This document shows, one piece after another, positions 11,022-22,124 of a stretch of DNA of 64,000 nucleotides. A program made the translations under genes and the position numbers. The notes under the pieces were generated by a model. That model was given only the letters and a program-made list of their open reading frames with translations. It did not search any database and was not told the origin of the DNA. The DNA is taken from assembly GCA_019828595.1 (NCBI GenBank), contig JAHQRK010000011.1, positions 248,001 to 312,000 on the forward strand, read 5' to 3'. Every line of letters begins with the position of its first letter. Within the stretch, counting starts at the first letter, position 1. Source of the stretch: Aphanomyces cochlioides. Taxonomy: Eukaryota > Oomycota > Saprolegniomycetes > Saprolegniales > Verrucalvaceae.

Positions 11022-11741
11022 TTAGCCCCCATGAGGAAACCTAACCATTAGCCTCTCGAGTAGATTAGGGCGATGGAATTTACCTGGTCTTGGGGATGGG
11101 ATTGCCATCTTGGTCGTCGGTTCCACATGCACTACGTAAGAAATCCATTCTTTGGAGCTATCCATTACTACCCACCGCGCCATGACGAATTGTGCATCTG
11201 TTCCATCCCGTGAGAGCGAATCCACTCGACTTTCTTCACCTTCACTCATCGTGGTGGATGACGCTTTCTGGGGAAAGTCCCGTCAGGGCAGAAAATAGTA
11301 GGACTTTCGTCTGCTTGGTGCTTTGGTAGCTTCGGACATTGAGAAGAAAGTTGTCGAGGATTCCAACTTCACAATTTGCAGCTGAAAATTATGGTCAAGT
11401 CGATGGGGAAAGCATTTTGTTGAGCAGGGTTGAGTCATGATGGTCGCCTCGGAATGGTCAGCTTGTTGGAAAGTAGACATGATAGATTACACACTGTCGA
11501 CGTGGATGCTTGCCTTCTCGGCAATAAATTGCTCAAACAGAGCATCGTGTGCCAAGGCGGTCGTCGTCTTCTCGAGCTTTCTCGCTCCTCGTCTCAATCC
11601 GTCAAGAGGATGTACCGTTGGATCTCCCCAACTTGATTTCGAGAGTTGAACCAGATGAACAATCTGATCGCCGCCCGAATCGGCCGAAACTTTGTGTAAT
11701 TCTGCGTAGTACATCGTACAGAAAGTGCAGCCAGCAGCCAC
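11022..11741 (-). CDS. Possible uncharacterised multi-exon gene
   Basis: Three minus-strand ORF pieces follow one another: 11487-11741 (begins MAAGCTFCTMYYAELHKVS, ends FEQFIAEKASIHVDS), 11283-11480 (ADHSEATIMTQPC, RLDHNFQLQIVKLESSTTFF) and 11022-11249 (MSEGEESRVDSLS, WISYVVHVEPTTK). The first two can be joined in frame by a roughly 33-nt GT-AG intron. The second junction is not resolved. RLDHNFQLQIV is faintly reminiscent of a COMM-domain start, but that is too weak to name it. It shares a roughly 20-bp gap with the PNGase gene at 11760, so the two would be divergent with almost no spacer. Alternatively this is noise between two real genes. Confidence 0.35.
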
Positions 11742-11759
11742 ATTTTCAATTTGGTAACG

Positions 11760-13586
11760 ATGGTCGCAGCCACGCTGCTAGCGTCATTCGTCGCGCTCGG
11801 TGCGACCACGTTGTGGCCTCAAGTGAACGCTCTGCCGCCGTCAAACCAGTCGCTTGATGTGCTTTTGCCAGTTGATACGAGAAATGTCGACTACAGCGCA
11901 CCAGCGTGCACGATCACTCTTGCGGAGAACTACACGTTTGGCTATTCCTACAACACGCCGTACCAAGGCCCGTATGCAGCTCCGCCTTGCGCCAATGACG
12001 TCGATTACTCGCTCGCGTTTCTTCGTTTCCAAGCCTACGTCGACTCAGGTCGACAATTTGATCGTTTGGCGGCCGTTTGGGTTGATGGCCTCGAACTTCT
12101 GCGATCGACGACGCAAGAACCCAACAGGTTTACGAGTCCTCACTGGGAAGTCTTCAAGGACATCAGCCACTACCGCAAGATTTTCGCCAAAGGAGGCAAT
12201 GTCACGGTCAGCCTCGACAACATTGTCGATTCCACGTACACGAGCTCGTTTCATGTGACCGTCAAAGTTGAATTTTACAAAGAAATCAACAAGGCTTGTG
12301 GTAATTTACAAACCGCTCGACGAGTACCAGCTTTGCCAGACGTGATCGTGCCCATCTCCAACAAGGCGAGCGCATATTCATGGTTCAATGTGCAGCCAAA
12401 CACGCTCGGCCAAAACGTTAATGCGGTCACGTTGCCCCAAAACCTTGAGAGTTTGCACTTGGAATTGTTCATCAGCCACCATGGATGCGATGAATTCCAC
12501 TACGCGAATCCACCGGATGCTTACAAAGCCGCCGTTGGAACAAACTGTGGTGGTGGTGCTTTTCGAGAAATCCAGATCTATATCGATGGGGCACTCGTCA
12601 GCGCCGTGTGGCCATTTCCACTCATTTACACTGGTGGATTGAGTCCTGCGTTGTGGCGTCCGATTGTCGCTACTGGCGCATTTGAAGCTCCAACGTACTT
12701 GGTGGACTTGACGCCTTTCTTGGCTTTGGTTGTTGACGGCAAATCTCACAACATCAGCTTTGGCATCGACTACGGATTGGACTACTGGCCCACGACTGGA
12801 AACTTGCTTGCTTACTTGGATAAAAATGGCAACGTGACTCAAGCAACAATTGATAGTAAAGTTCTCGACGCGCATGTTGTCCCAACTGTGACAGCGACGG
12901 GCGATGCACCAAATATCACGGTGACCACGACTGCATCTCGTCAAATTTTGGTGAGCTCGACCATCAAAACTTCCAAGGGCACGCGCGAATATGGCATTAA
13001 ACAAACGTTTGGCTACAAGAACACGCAAATATACTCGCACAATGCCGACGATGAGACTTTTGACCAACGCACGACGGTCGAAACAACGACATTTGTCAAA
13101 TTTGAAGGCGATCCGGCTCCGACGACCAAGTGGTTCCGTGAAGACTATCCACTTAGTGGCATCTCGACGTACCGAACGTATGTGTATGACCAAGCCAGGT
13201 CCGAAACAATTGGCACCGAACACAGCAAGCCAGACCTTGGTCCATTCCGCTTGCCTCGCATCAAGGTCGACAATGCTCACACTGAGGCCACAGAGGCTAC
13301 GTATTATCTTCTCAACGTTACGATTGACCATGGGTTTTACCAATCCTTGGAATACGCCGGTTCGTCTCGCAACTATGCCACTGGTATCAGTCCGTACGAA
13401 ATTGCAATTGCCCAAAAAGCAGCTTCTCAAACCGATTCTCGCATTGGAGCCAACGCTACAACGTCGGTGTCGCTTCAGTCGAGCAATGATTTGACAGGAT
13501 GCTACTCGCGTGATGTTGCAAGCGTCACTCTCAACTACACCACGAATGAAGAGGGCCAAAAGTGCCCAAGCCACAATTATGGATAA
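11760..13586 (+). CDS. Secreted PNGase A-like glycoamidase, copy 1
   Basis: Intronless, 608 aa, starting MVAATLLASFVALGATTL, a signal peptide. The body matches the peptide-N4-(N-acetyl-beta-glucosaminyl)asparagine amidase A family: ENYTFGYSYNTPYQGP, RQFDRLAAVWVDGLELLRST, FHVTVKVEFYK, FISHHGCDEFHYANPP, CGGGAFREIQIYIDG, PLIYTGGLSPALWRPI and TYLVDLTPFLA in order. The family removes N-linked glycans from glycopeptides, converting Asn to Asp. Here it would act outside the cell or in the secretory path. Several NxT/S sites in the protein itself fit a secreted glycoprotein. It is followed after about 410 bp by a second copy in the same orientation. The upstream in-frame TTG at 11751 is not used because a proper ATG with signal peptide follows. 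Confidence 0.9.
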   Translation: MVAATLLASFVALGATTLWPQVNALPPSNQSLDVLLPVDTRNVDYSAPACTITLAENYTFGYSYNTPYQGPYAAPPCANDVDYSLAFLRFQAYVDSGRQFDRLAAVWVDGLELLRSTTQEPNRFTSPHWEVFKDISHYRKIFAKGGNVTVSLDNIVDSTYTSSFHVTVKVEFYKEINKACGNLQTARRVPALPDVIVPISNKASAYSWFNVQPNTLGQNVNAVTLPQNLESLHLELFISHHGCDEFHYANPPDAYKAAVGTNCGGGAFREIQIYIDGALVSAVWPFPLIYTGGLSPALWRPIVATGAFEAPTYLVDLTPFLALVVDGKSHNISFGIDYGLDYWPTTGNLLAYLDKNGNVTQATIDSKVLDAHVVPTVTATGDAPNITVTTTASRQILVSSTIKTSKGTREYGIKQTFGYKNTQIYSHNADDETFDQRTTVETTTFVKFEGDPAPTTKWFREDYPLSGISTYRTYVYDQARSETIGTEHSKPDLGPFRLPRIKVDNAHTEATEATYYLLNVTIDHGFYQSLEYAGSSRNYATGISPYEIAIAQKAASQTDSRIGANATTSVSLQSSNDLTGCYSRDVASVTLNYTTNEEGQKCPSHNYG

Positions 13587-13994
13587 ATCGAGTCCTTGCC
13601 TTTGAGATTGAGTAATTCATAAATGCACTCCTTGTTGCCATAACCAACTTGGTCGTATGGAGCCAAGCAAGTGTACTTTGTAGATGGTTTGTCCTTGCTG
13701 AGGTTCAATATCGAATGATGTAGTAGCCCGCTGGAAGATCGCAAGTAAATCTTTGCAATAGAGGCTGGAGGAAGAGCTAATCTTTGGAGATGAATTTGAC
13801 AACCATGTCGACGCCGTTGTAGCTCATCAGGCCGCAATGACAAAAGCTAGCGCTTGGATATTCACAGGATTGTCTTGGACATGTTTTGGACTTTGATGTC
13901 TGATTTATCCATGATGTTCTCACAAAGTTGACGTGCAAAAGTACAGTAGATGATACAGAAGCAAATCGGTTGGTGAAGTCTATTTGAGATTTCA
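13577..13994 (-). CDS. Possible small cysteine-containing protein between the PNGase genes
   Basis: On the minus strand, MKSQIDFTNRFASVSSTVLL (ATG at 13994) runs into SKSKTCPRQSCEYPSASFCH and, after a plausible 50-nt GT-AG intron, into YLRSSSGLLHHSILNLSKDK, TKYTCLAPYDQVGYGNKECI and a stop at 13577. Paired cysteines and an in-frame splice argue for a real gene or a recent remnant. It overlaps the last codons of PNGase copy 1 on the other strand. No family recognised. If real, it is head-to-head with PNGase copy 2 (start 14000) with almost no intergenic space, which argues against it. Confidence 0.3.
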
Positions 13995-13999
13995 TCGCC

Positions 14000-15961
14000 A
14001 TGTTCAAGGTCGTCGCGTTCGTAGTCTCACTCGTGGCGGCTGTCCAGTCATCGAGCATGTTCAAAAACGCATTTCAGGCGGCATCCATTGATACGACGGG
14101 GCTTGTGTCGATGCCACTTCCACCCCGCAATCTTTCCTTGGACTTGGTTCGACCTGCAGACACCAGCGCCATCGACAAAAGTCTTGGATCTTGTACAGTC
14201 ACGTTGGTGAAGAATTATACGTTTGGATTTTCGTATGGCAAACCGTATCGTGGTCAAATCCCCCAACACAAGTGCACGGATGACCCTGCTTATTCCCTGG
14301 TTTATCTTCGTTTTTCAGCGACTGTGGATCGTGGCCAGCAGTTTGACAGAATCGCTGCAGTTTGGATTGATGGACTGGAGCTCCTTCGTTCGACGACTCA
14401 AGAACCTAGCAGCTCTGTGGGTCCTTCTTGGGAAGTCTTCAAGGAAATCAGCCATTATCGCAAGTCCTTACGCCAAGGAAGCAATGTCACCATTGCTCTA
14501 GACAACATCGTCGACCAGACATACACCAGCTATTTTCATGTGACTGTCACCATTGAATTCTACAAGAAGAAACCAAATGTCTTTGCGATCCAAGCAGTCC
14601 CGAAGCTGCCCGACCTGGTGATTCCAATTTTCCACAAGAACGACACATACCCTTGGTTTAATGTCCAGCCAAGCTCGAGCGGTCAAAATTTCAACTGGGT
14701 AACTTTGCCGAGAAATTTGGATAGCTCGTACTTGGAACTCTTTGTCAGTCACCATGGGTGCGATGAATTTTACTATGGCAATCCGCCTGATGAATACATG
14801 GAGGCTCTTGGATCCAGTTGTGGAAGCGGCTCCTTCCGTGAAATTCAAGTCTTGATTGATGAAGAGCCTGTTGCTGCAATATGGCCATTCACTCTCATTT
14901 ATACTGGTGGGCTGAGTCCTGCGTTATGGCGTCCTATTGTTTCCACTGGAGCATTTGAGGCACCAACTTATCTCGTGGATCTTACCCCGTTCTTGGCTAA
15001 AGTCGTTGATGGACGCGCTCACAACATCAGCTTTGCAGTCGATAAAGGAGTCGATTACTGGCCGACAACCGGGAATCTGCTCGCGTATTTGGACAGTGCA
15101 AGCTTGCGAACAAAGGCCACTATCACCAACAAAATATTTGACACCCATGTAAATTCTCCAGTGACTGTTCAAGGCAAAGGTATGGTTGTCCCTAACAGAC
15201 TGTTACTTGACAATATTGTAGACCTCAACCTGACATTTGACACTTCAGCTACACGCGAAACTCTGGTGGAGTCGACAATCTTAACATCTCAAGGCACGAG
15301 ACAGTACTGCATCCAGCAAAAATTTGCCATGCATAATCGACAAGTCTACTCAAACGACGCAAATAATGAAGGCTTTGAGCATTCAGTCGTCGTTGACACG
15401 ACAACAACAGTTGATTTTGGCAACGGAATGGTATCATCGCAAACTTTTTCCGAAGTCTACATTCTGACTGGCAACATCACATTTGAAACTTACACCGTGC
15501 TGGCAAAGACCTTGGATTTATCTCACGTTCGCATTCCCCGAATCAATGCTATACAAGCAGCAGTTGCCGCTACAACATTTACCCGCTTAAACGTAACCAT
15601 TCAGCATGAATTCCGACGCAAACTGCTTCTTCAAGGCAACAAGAATTTGTTTCGTGCTGGACTTGATCCTTACGAGGTGTCAATCACGCAATCGGCTGCT
15701 TCAAAATTGGATTCCCGCACAGCAACAACTGCGTCCAATTCAGTTACTTTGACGTCTCGCAATGCCACAGGGTGCTATTCTCATCAACTTGAGAGTGCCA
15801 ATTCTACCTACACAGAGAATATCGAGAGCTACACTTGCCCTCGCTCTGTTTTCATTGCTGACTTCACAACAAGCGAGGTCGACAAGTCAATATGGGATAC
15901 CATTTGGAACAATGAGGTCGTTCGCATGATTTCTGGCGGGCTCTTGACGGATATTCCATAA
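14000..15961 (+). CDS. Secreted PNGase A-like glycoamidase, copy 2
   Basis: Intronless, 653 aa, starting MFKVVAFVVSLVAAVQSSS, a signal peptide. It shares all the family blocks of copy 1 (KNYTFGFSYGKPYRGQ, QFDRIAAVWIDGLELLRSTT, VSHHGCDEFYYGNPP, FTLIYTGGLSPALWRPIVST, FEAPTYLVDLTPFLAKVVDG), so it arose by tandem duplication. Compared with copy 1 it has an extra N-terminal spacer of about 20 residues and about 30 extra C-terminal residues beyond the shared GCYS...CP motif (DFTTSEVDKSIWDTIWNNEV). Codon use has drifted while the protein blocks are kept, which suggests an old duplication under selection. Confidence 0.9.
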   Translation: MFKVVAFVVSLVAAVQSSSMFKNAFQAASIDTTGLVSMPLPPRNLSLDLVRPADTSAIDKSLGSCTVTLVKNYTFGFSYGKPYRGQIPQHKCTDDPAYSLVYLRFSATVDRGQQFDRIAAVWIDGLELLRSTTQEPSSSVGPSWEVFKEISHYRKSLRQGSNVTIALDNIVDQTYTSYFHVTVTIEFYKKKPNVFAIQAVPKLPDLVIPIFHKNDTYPWFNVQPSSSGQNFNWVTLPRNLDSSYLELFVSHHGCDEFYYGNPPDEYMEALGSSCGSGSFREIQVLIDEEPVAAIWPFTLIYTGGLSPALWRPIVSTGAFEAPTYLVDLTPFLAKVVDGRAHNISFAVDKGVDYWPTTGNLLAYLDSASLRTKATITNKIFDTHVNSPVTVQGKGMVVPNRLLLDNIVDLNLTFDTSATRETLVESTILTSQGTRQYCIQQKFAMHNRQVYSNDANNEGFEHSVVVDTTTTVDFGNGMVSSQTFSEVYILTGNITFETYTVLAKTLDLSHVRIPRINAIQAAVAATTFTRLNVTIQHEFRRKLLLQGNKNLFRAGLDPYEVSITQSAASKLDSRTATTASNSVTLTSRNATGCYSHQLESANSTYTENIESYTCPRSVFIADFTTSEVDKSIWDTIWNNEVVRMISGGLLTDIP

Positions 15962-15998
15962 CCTTAAACATAAATCAATTAGTCTAAAAATAAGTTCG

Positions 15999-16145
15999 AT
16001 GAGGATCACGGATGGTCGGACCTGCGTCGAATGCCTGACTTACACCCGTAGCGAGACCTATTGCCTTCACTGCCCAAAAGAGGTCAAAGTCAGACACAAG
16101 CAAGAAGAGATCCGACAAACCAAAGCTTCAGCAAACACCGCTTGA
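15999..16145 (+). CDS. Candidate micro-protein with two CxxC pairs
   Basis: A 48-aa ORF starting MRITDGRTCVECLTYTRSET and continuing with CLHC, then a Lys/Glu-rich tail. The CxxC-x11-CxxC arrangement could bind one zinc ion, as in small zinc-ribbon or B-box-like modules. It sits in the short gap between PNGase copy 2 and the gene at 16183. I found no clean splice joining it to that gene, so it is either a stand-alone small ORF, an upstream exon with an unseen splice, or chance. Confidence 0.3.
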   Translation: MRITDGRTCVECLTYTRSETYCLHCPKEVKVRHKQEEIRQTKASANTA

Positions 16146-16182
16146 GCCGTGGGCAAGCAAAGTGCAGCCTACAAGTCGTAAA

Positions 16183-16905
16183 ATGGATGAAGACTCTTTG
16201 TTCGGTGCAAGAGTCATCGTTATGGTGACATGACTGACCTGGTTTGTAGACTGGCATCATAGGCGTCTTGACGCATCGAAACCAAAGCCAAGTGCACCAC
16301 GAACAGCGATTCCACGCCAAATTTTGAGACCAGAGGAAGAAGATATGGAGGATATCATTCGAACATATACCAAGATGATCCTGGAACACACTGATGACGA
16401 CATGGCATCTCTCAGGCGGACATTGCCTCATTCGAAAAAACGACCACCAGCAGCTCAACAACGAGTCTACATGCCAGCAAGTCGCATTCGTCGAACGGTT
16501 CAATCAGCTAAATCCCATCGCGTTGCTCCGTCAGTCGCTCGAGTCGATCTACAACCTTCATCGCTTGTTCGAATCAGACTCTTCAACACAGTCCCATCCG
16601 TTCAGACAATTAACGTTGCTCCACCCGCTATCGTGCGACCGCCTGAAAGAGTTGTATTCATTTCACAGCCAACAAAATTACCCCCGCGCAGCCAGTCGGC
16701 TACTCCAAAACGTCGAGCGCAAGCTGTCTCGTCACGTCCGCAGAGTGCACACCCGACTTCAACTTCTCATCCTCCTGAAAATACTGTGCCCACGGTGGAA
16801 TTTGCGGAGAACGGCAAGCTCAAGCTCACGGTACACATGAGCCATATCCGCATGACGAGCAACAACATCGAAAGCGACGATCCGAGCGACGACAACGGGC
16901 CATGA
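16183..16905 (+). CDS. Uncharacterised disordered Ser/Pro/Arg-rich protein
   Basis: Exon 1 (16183-16204, MDEDSLF) joins across a 45-nt intron (16205-16249) to an exon ending at 16905, giving 225 aa. The splice yields MDEDSLFDWHHRRLDASKPK and then EDMEDIIRTYTKMILEHTDD, an acidic helix. The middle is Ser/Pro/Arg-rich low-complexity sequence. The C-terminus has a hydrophobic, possibly folded strand (GKLKLTVHMSHIRM) and an acidic tail. No catalytic motif or membrane segment. Short linear motif proteins of this type often bind cytoskeletal or signalling partners, but nothing here decides that. Function unknown. Confidence 0.55.
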
Positions 16906-17189
16906 CGAGGATTTCTGGCGTCTTTCTTGGAGTTTGCGCGCGCAATTTTCAATTTCCCAAATAAGAAATGACAAAAATCGCATTTTGGGAATAAAAAAGA
17001 ATTGATTTCTTAAACTTTTCTTCAAATTTGGCTTTCATTCGTACTTATATGGGAGTCAAGCAGAAAAACAAACCTTTTATGGAAATTTATATTGAATTAA
17101 TCCCGAATTTAGTGGAAATTACTCAGAAAGTACGACTTGAAGATCCAGACTTAAGAAATCTAGGCATTATTGAGTCCTCGCCGCAGAAG

Positions 17190-18290
<1,101 letters not shown>

Positions 18291-18322
18291 GACATACAGA
18301 GCTGCGTAAATATGACAACCCG

Positions 18323-21300
18323 TTATCCCACGCTGTAATTCCTCACTTTCTTACGCTCCTCCGCCATTTCTGCTCGCTTGGACTGCAACTCCTTGAGCTT
18401 TGTCATGACGGATCTTTGGCTTTCTGTCTCCCTAGAGCATATGCATGAGCATTACGTCCGCAATTACCCAGAGCTCAACCTCTGAGCAAGGGAAGGCGCA
18501 CGAACACGGCCTCCAGCAGGCTCTTCAAACTTCTTTCCTGCCAGAGCGAGCACTTCTTTAGCATGCTTGAGCTTGAGTCGGGCGTCAGACAGTGTCGGCT
18601 GTGAGGGTGGCTGGGAATTATCAATGAAAGACCGCTGTCTCTTTGCTGCTTCCACCTACAACATTCATGTCATTTCCGTTGATGGCAGGTCGCCTTACCT
18701 GTTGCTTCGCAGCTTCTAGCGAGAATGCCGGTTTGACAGGTTGCTCCATCATGTCTGAATGCATGGAGCTAGTGCTTTCATCGCGCTTGAGCCATCGTCG
18801 GAGTTCTTTCTTGAGTGCTTTGTTATGAAGCCGATACTCTTCCAACGATTGTGTCAACTCTGCAATCCGGACCTCCTAAACAAACAATTTCCAGGTCGAT
18901 TCCATATGCATCGACGCACTTGCTGTTTGAGTGCAAATGATGTTTCGACTGATGGTGGTGAAGTCCCAAGCTGAAGTTTGCGGTTCTCCGACGTGAGTTG
19001 GTTGCTCAATTCCATGAGGGCGTCACGATCTTTCTTGAGTTGTTCCACTTGTGCCAAGGCATCGTCCAGCTGTCTGCGGAATTCCGCCGTGTCAGCGGCA
19101 GAAACAGTCACCACTGGAGTTCCAGCATCACGCAAACGCATCTCGAGCTGCAGGATGTATGCTTTCTTCTCTTCCAAGGCTGTATTTGCTGCTTGGAGTT
19201 CTGCTTGGATTGTCGCCACTTTCTGCTGGAGTACGGCCACCTGTGCTTCAAATTGCCGACATTTTTCCTCGGTAGCATCGCCTGGCCGAAATCAGTTTAA
19301 TCGATAAGGCTAGCATACTCGTTGTAGATGGGGATGGCACAGCTGTTTGCTTCATTAACTCCTCCGTCATGGTTCGAATCATGCTCTTAAGCTTGGCATT
19401 TTCCGCAGCCAATTCAATGCTCTTGTCTGTTGATTGTGGAGGCGACGGCATGGCAGATACCGGTGGTGGAATTGAAGGCATGGAAGAGACTGGCGGTGGA
19501 ATCGATGGCGATTCGCTCCACACAGGAGATACTTCAGATGGCACGGATGGGATCGGAAATGCTTCGTTCGCACGAACGACGGCTTTTTGAGCGTATAATT
19601 CGCCCCTCAGACGCATCATATCAGCTTCAACATGTCGTAATCGCTCCTCAGCAGCCTAGAAAGAAAATTACACTAAGAATGTAGTTGCGAGTTACCTGTT
19701 TCTCGGCAACTAATATGTCTTTGGCAGCATTTGCTTCACGGATGCGTAAATCTTGTCGAGACGACCATTCCCTCTCGGCTTCTGCAAGGGCAATGTTGCA
19801 ATGAAATGGAGTTTCTCGCCATGAATTGTACCTTGGAGTTTCGTTTCGAGATTGAGTGTCGCGCTGTGGACTTGCCGTTTGAGCTCTTCGATCGTTTCTT
19901 TGGCAATCTGAAGCTCACGCCGTAGCGCAGATTCTTTTTCTTTTGCTTCGTGGATGACTTGGATTGAGCTTTTAGCAGCATCCTTAGAAGCTTTCAGCTC
20001 TGCTTCACGCTCCAGAACATTGTTGTTCAGCTGTTTCAGCATAGAATCGCGCTGTTCCAGAGCGTCTTGGTGGTCGCTCTTTAGACGTTCCATCTCACGG
20101 TCTCTCTGGAGTAATTGATCTTGCATCTCCCACTGTTAATTACAGCTTATATCTAGATGGATGAATGAATGGTAACGTACTTTGGACTGCTTGAATTCTG
20201 CTTGGACCTTTTCAAGCGTGTCTTCAGTCGTGCGAAGCTTTGCCGTTATTGTCTGGGTATCAGTCAGAGGTTTTGTGCTACAATAGATGCGAATACCTCG
20301 ATTCGGGCTTCCAACTTGGTGGTATTTTGTTTGAGTTCTTCGTCTTTTGTGTGCAGTGTATGCTTGACATCATCTTCAAACTTGTTTTTCTGCGCCAAGA
20401 ACGCCTTCTCGACAGCATGTAGCGACTGCAGCAAGTCTGCCATTTTTCCTTCGTACTCGTCCAAAACTGCCTGTTTCACCTTTTGTAGCTCAACTGTTTC
20501 GGCTTCAAGCTCCCTGATCTTGTCATCCTTAAGAGCTCGAACGTCTGCCAATTCCCATTGAAGAGCCTTTATTGCCTTGTCACTGTCGGCTAGCTGCTCG
20601 ACGAGCTCGTCGACTTTTCGCCGCAAGTCATTGTTCCTCTCCTTCAATGTCTCATTTTCACGACCAAGACTTTTGACTTTGAGCTCTGCGTCACGTGTTT
20701 TGCTAGCAACTTCGTCATGGGAATGCCGAAACTCCTGCTCACGTTGCCGAAGAACCTACGTAGAAATAGTCAACGAAATACTTTCATGGTTGACAAGCCT
20801 CGTCAAATGTGACTGTGAGTTCGCGTCGTATTGTCTCGACGTCTTCATCTTTTTCTCGCATTTCCCGTTCATGCCGTCTCTTCATCGATTCAATATCTTC
20901 TTTTGCTTTTCGCAAGTCTTCATCATAGCTCCATCTTGTGGATTCCATGGCACCACGTAGCTCCTTGAGCTTTTGTTGCATATATACATCGCCTTCAGAA
21001 GCTTTTTGTTTTTCTGCTTTGAGATCGCTTTGGACGTCTGCTAATTGAATCTTAAGATTGCTGATCTCGCTCTCTCTATCATCTTTGTCGAGCAAACCGT
21101 CGATATCTTCATAGAGTACCGATCACGGACGACCATCTTGAGTGTTGCAAAGTTGCTATCGTACATTGCGAGCTCTTCATCGCGTCCTTCAAGCAACTAT
21201 GCGAATTCAAATTACCATTTCCATCGTATACTCGTGGGTAAACCTTGAGATTGTATTTGAAATCTTCCTGGAGCTTGTAAAACTTTTGCTTGTAGGTTTG

Positions 21301-21463
21301 CATTGTCGACTCCTATCGTAGCCCTCAGCCGGCGTAGAAGATCACAACTTGCGACCTTCTCCTTGAGTAACCCTTCCAGCGTTCGTATTCGATACTCGTT
21401 GATGTCATGGAGCTCTTTTTCCTTCTCGAGAATGAGCGAGCGGATGTTGCTCGTCTCATGCAT
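18323..21463 (-). CDS. Long coiled-coil protein, CCDC57-like
   Basis: About ten exons on the minus strand, separated by introns of roughly 36-50 nt, are almost entirely heptad-rich coiled coil. The N-terminal part (MHETSNIRSLILEKEKELHD, then FYKLQEDFKYNLK, LLEGRDEELAMYDSNFATLK and RRELTVTFDE) resembles the conserved N-terminal half of CCDC57, a centriolar-satellite and cilium-associated protein. The resemblance is recalled by pattern, not searched. The middle has KVDELVEQLADSDKAIKALQ and a Pro/Ser-rich break near 19400-19560 (PSIPPPVSS-type repeats). The last exon ends LKELQSKRAEMAEERKKVRN. Saprolegnialeans make flagellated zoospores, so a basal-body role is plausible. The start is the first ATG downstream of an in-frame stop. 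Confidence 0.6.
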
Positions 21464-22124
21464 CCCGCGCTTTTTCAAGATCGCCTTCTCCTCTTGTTAT
21501 TCCATCACAACAATTATTGTACAATATATTGTCTTTTTCACCCAAATTTGTATTTTTCTACAAAATTGACTTCATTTCCAAATCGATTCCATCATACTGA
21601 AGTCAAGTATAAATGAAAAGTACAGTAAATTGGCCAAATAAATTTCGCGTGTGTGTAGGTGTGTTTTGCGTGAATTTGGTAAATACTCGATTCTGATTGG
21701 CTGATCGATTTGCAGATCGATTTGAAAAATCGATACATTTCAGACCCCTCTCACAATTTAGAATGAAATCGACAATATTGTGGTTTTAATAAAAAACTGG
21801 AGTCGTGCGGAATAAATTTTGACGCAAGCAAATTGACGCAACAATTGACGCATACAAATTTCAAGTGAAAAGAAATTGAATGTTTCGAACATGTTTTCAA
21901 ACATTTAAAACGTTTGAAATTACACTATTTAATGGTCACGATAGAGGTCAATATAAGAAAATGTTTGCGTAAACTTTAAATAGTGTTGCGACAATTAATT
22001 GAAACATTTTCAAAACATATCAAATTTCCAGTTTTGGACCCAAACGACAATATATTCTCAAATAAATAATTGTATTGCAATCACTAAGGAATGGCAAGTG
22101 CAAAGCAAGAATTGCATTATTTGG
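21464..22124. other. AT-rich intergenic region with palindromic repeat
   Basis: No gene seen. GATTGGCT at 21695 probably belongs to the promoter of the minus-strand coiled-coil gene. TTGACGCA is repeated three times around 21820-21855. About 21888-22020 has imperfect inverted symmetry: ACACTATTTAA near 21922 is answered by TTAAATAGTGT near 21977, with ATGTTTTCAAA-type sequence on the outer sides of both arms. This resembles a degraded MITE. Confidence 0.45.

Noticed and set aside
12378..13574. 398-aa minus-strand ORF
   Set aside because: It is antisense to PNGase copy 1, which has clear family motifs. The ORF has none.
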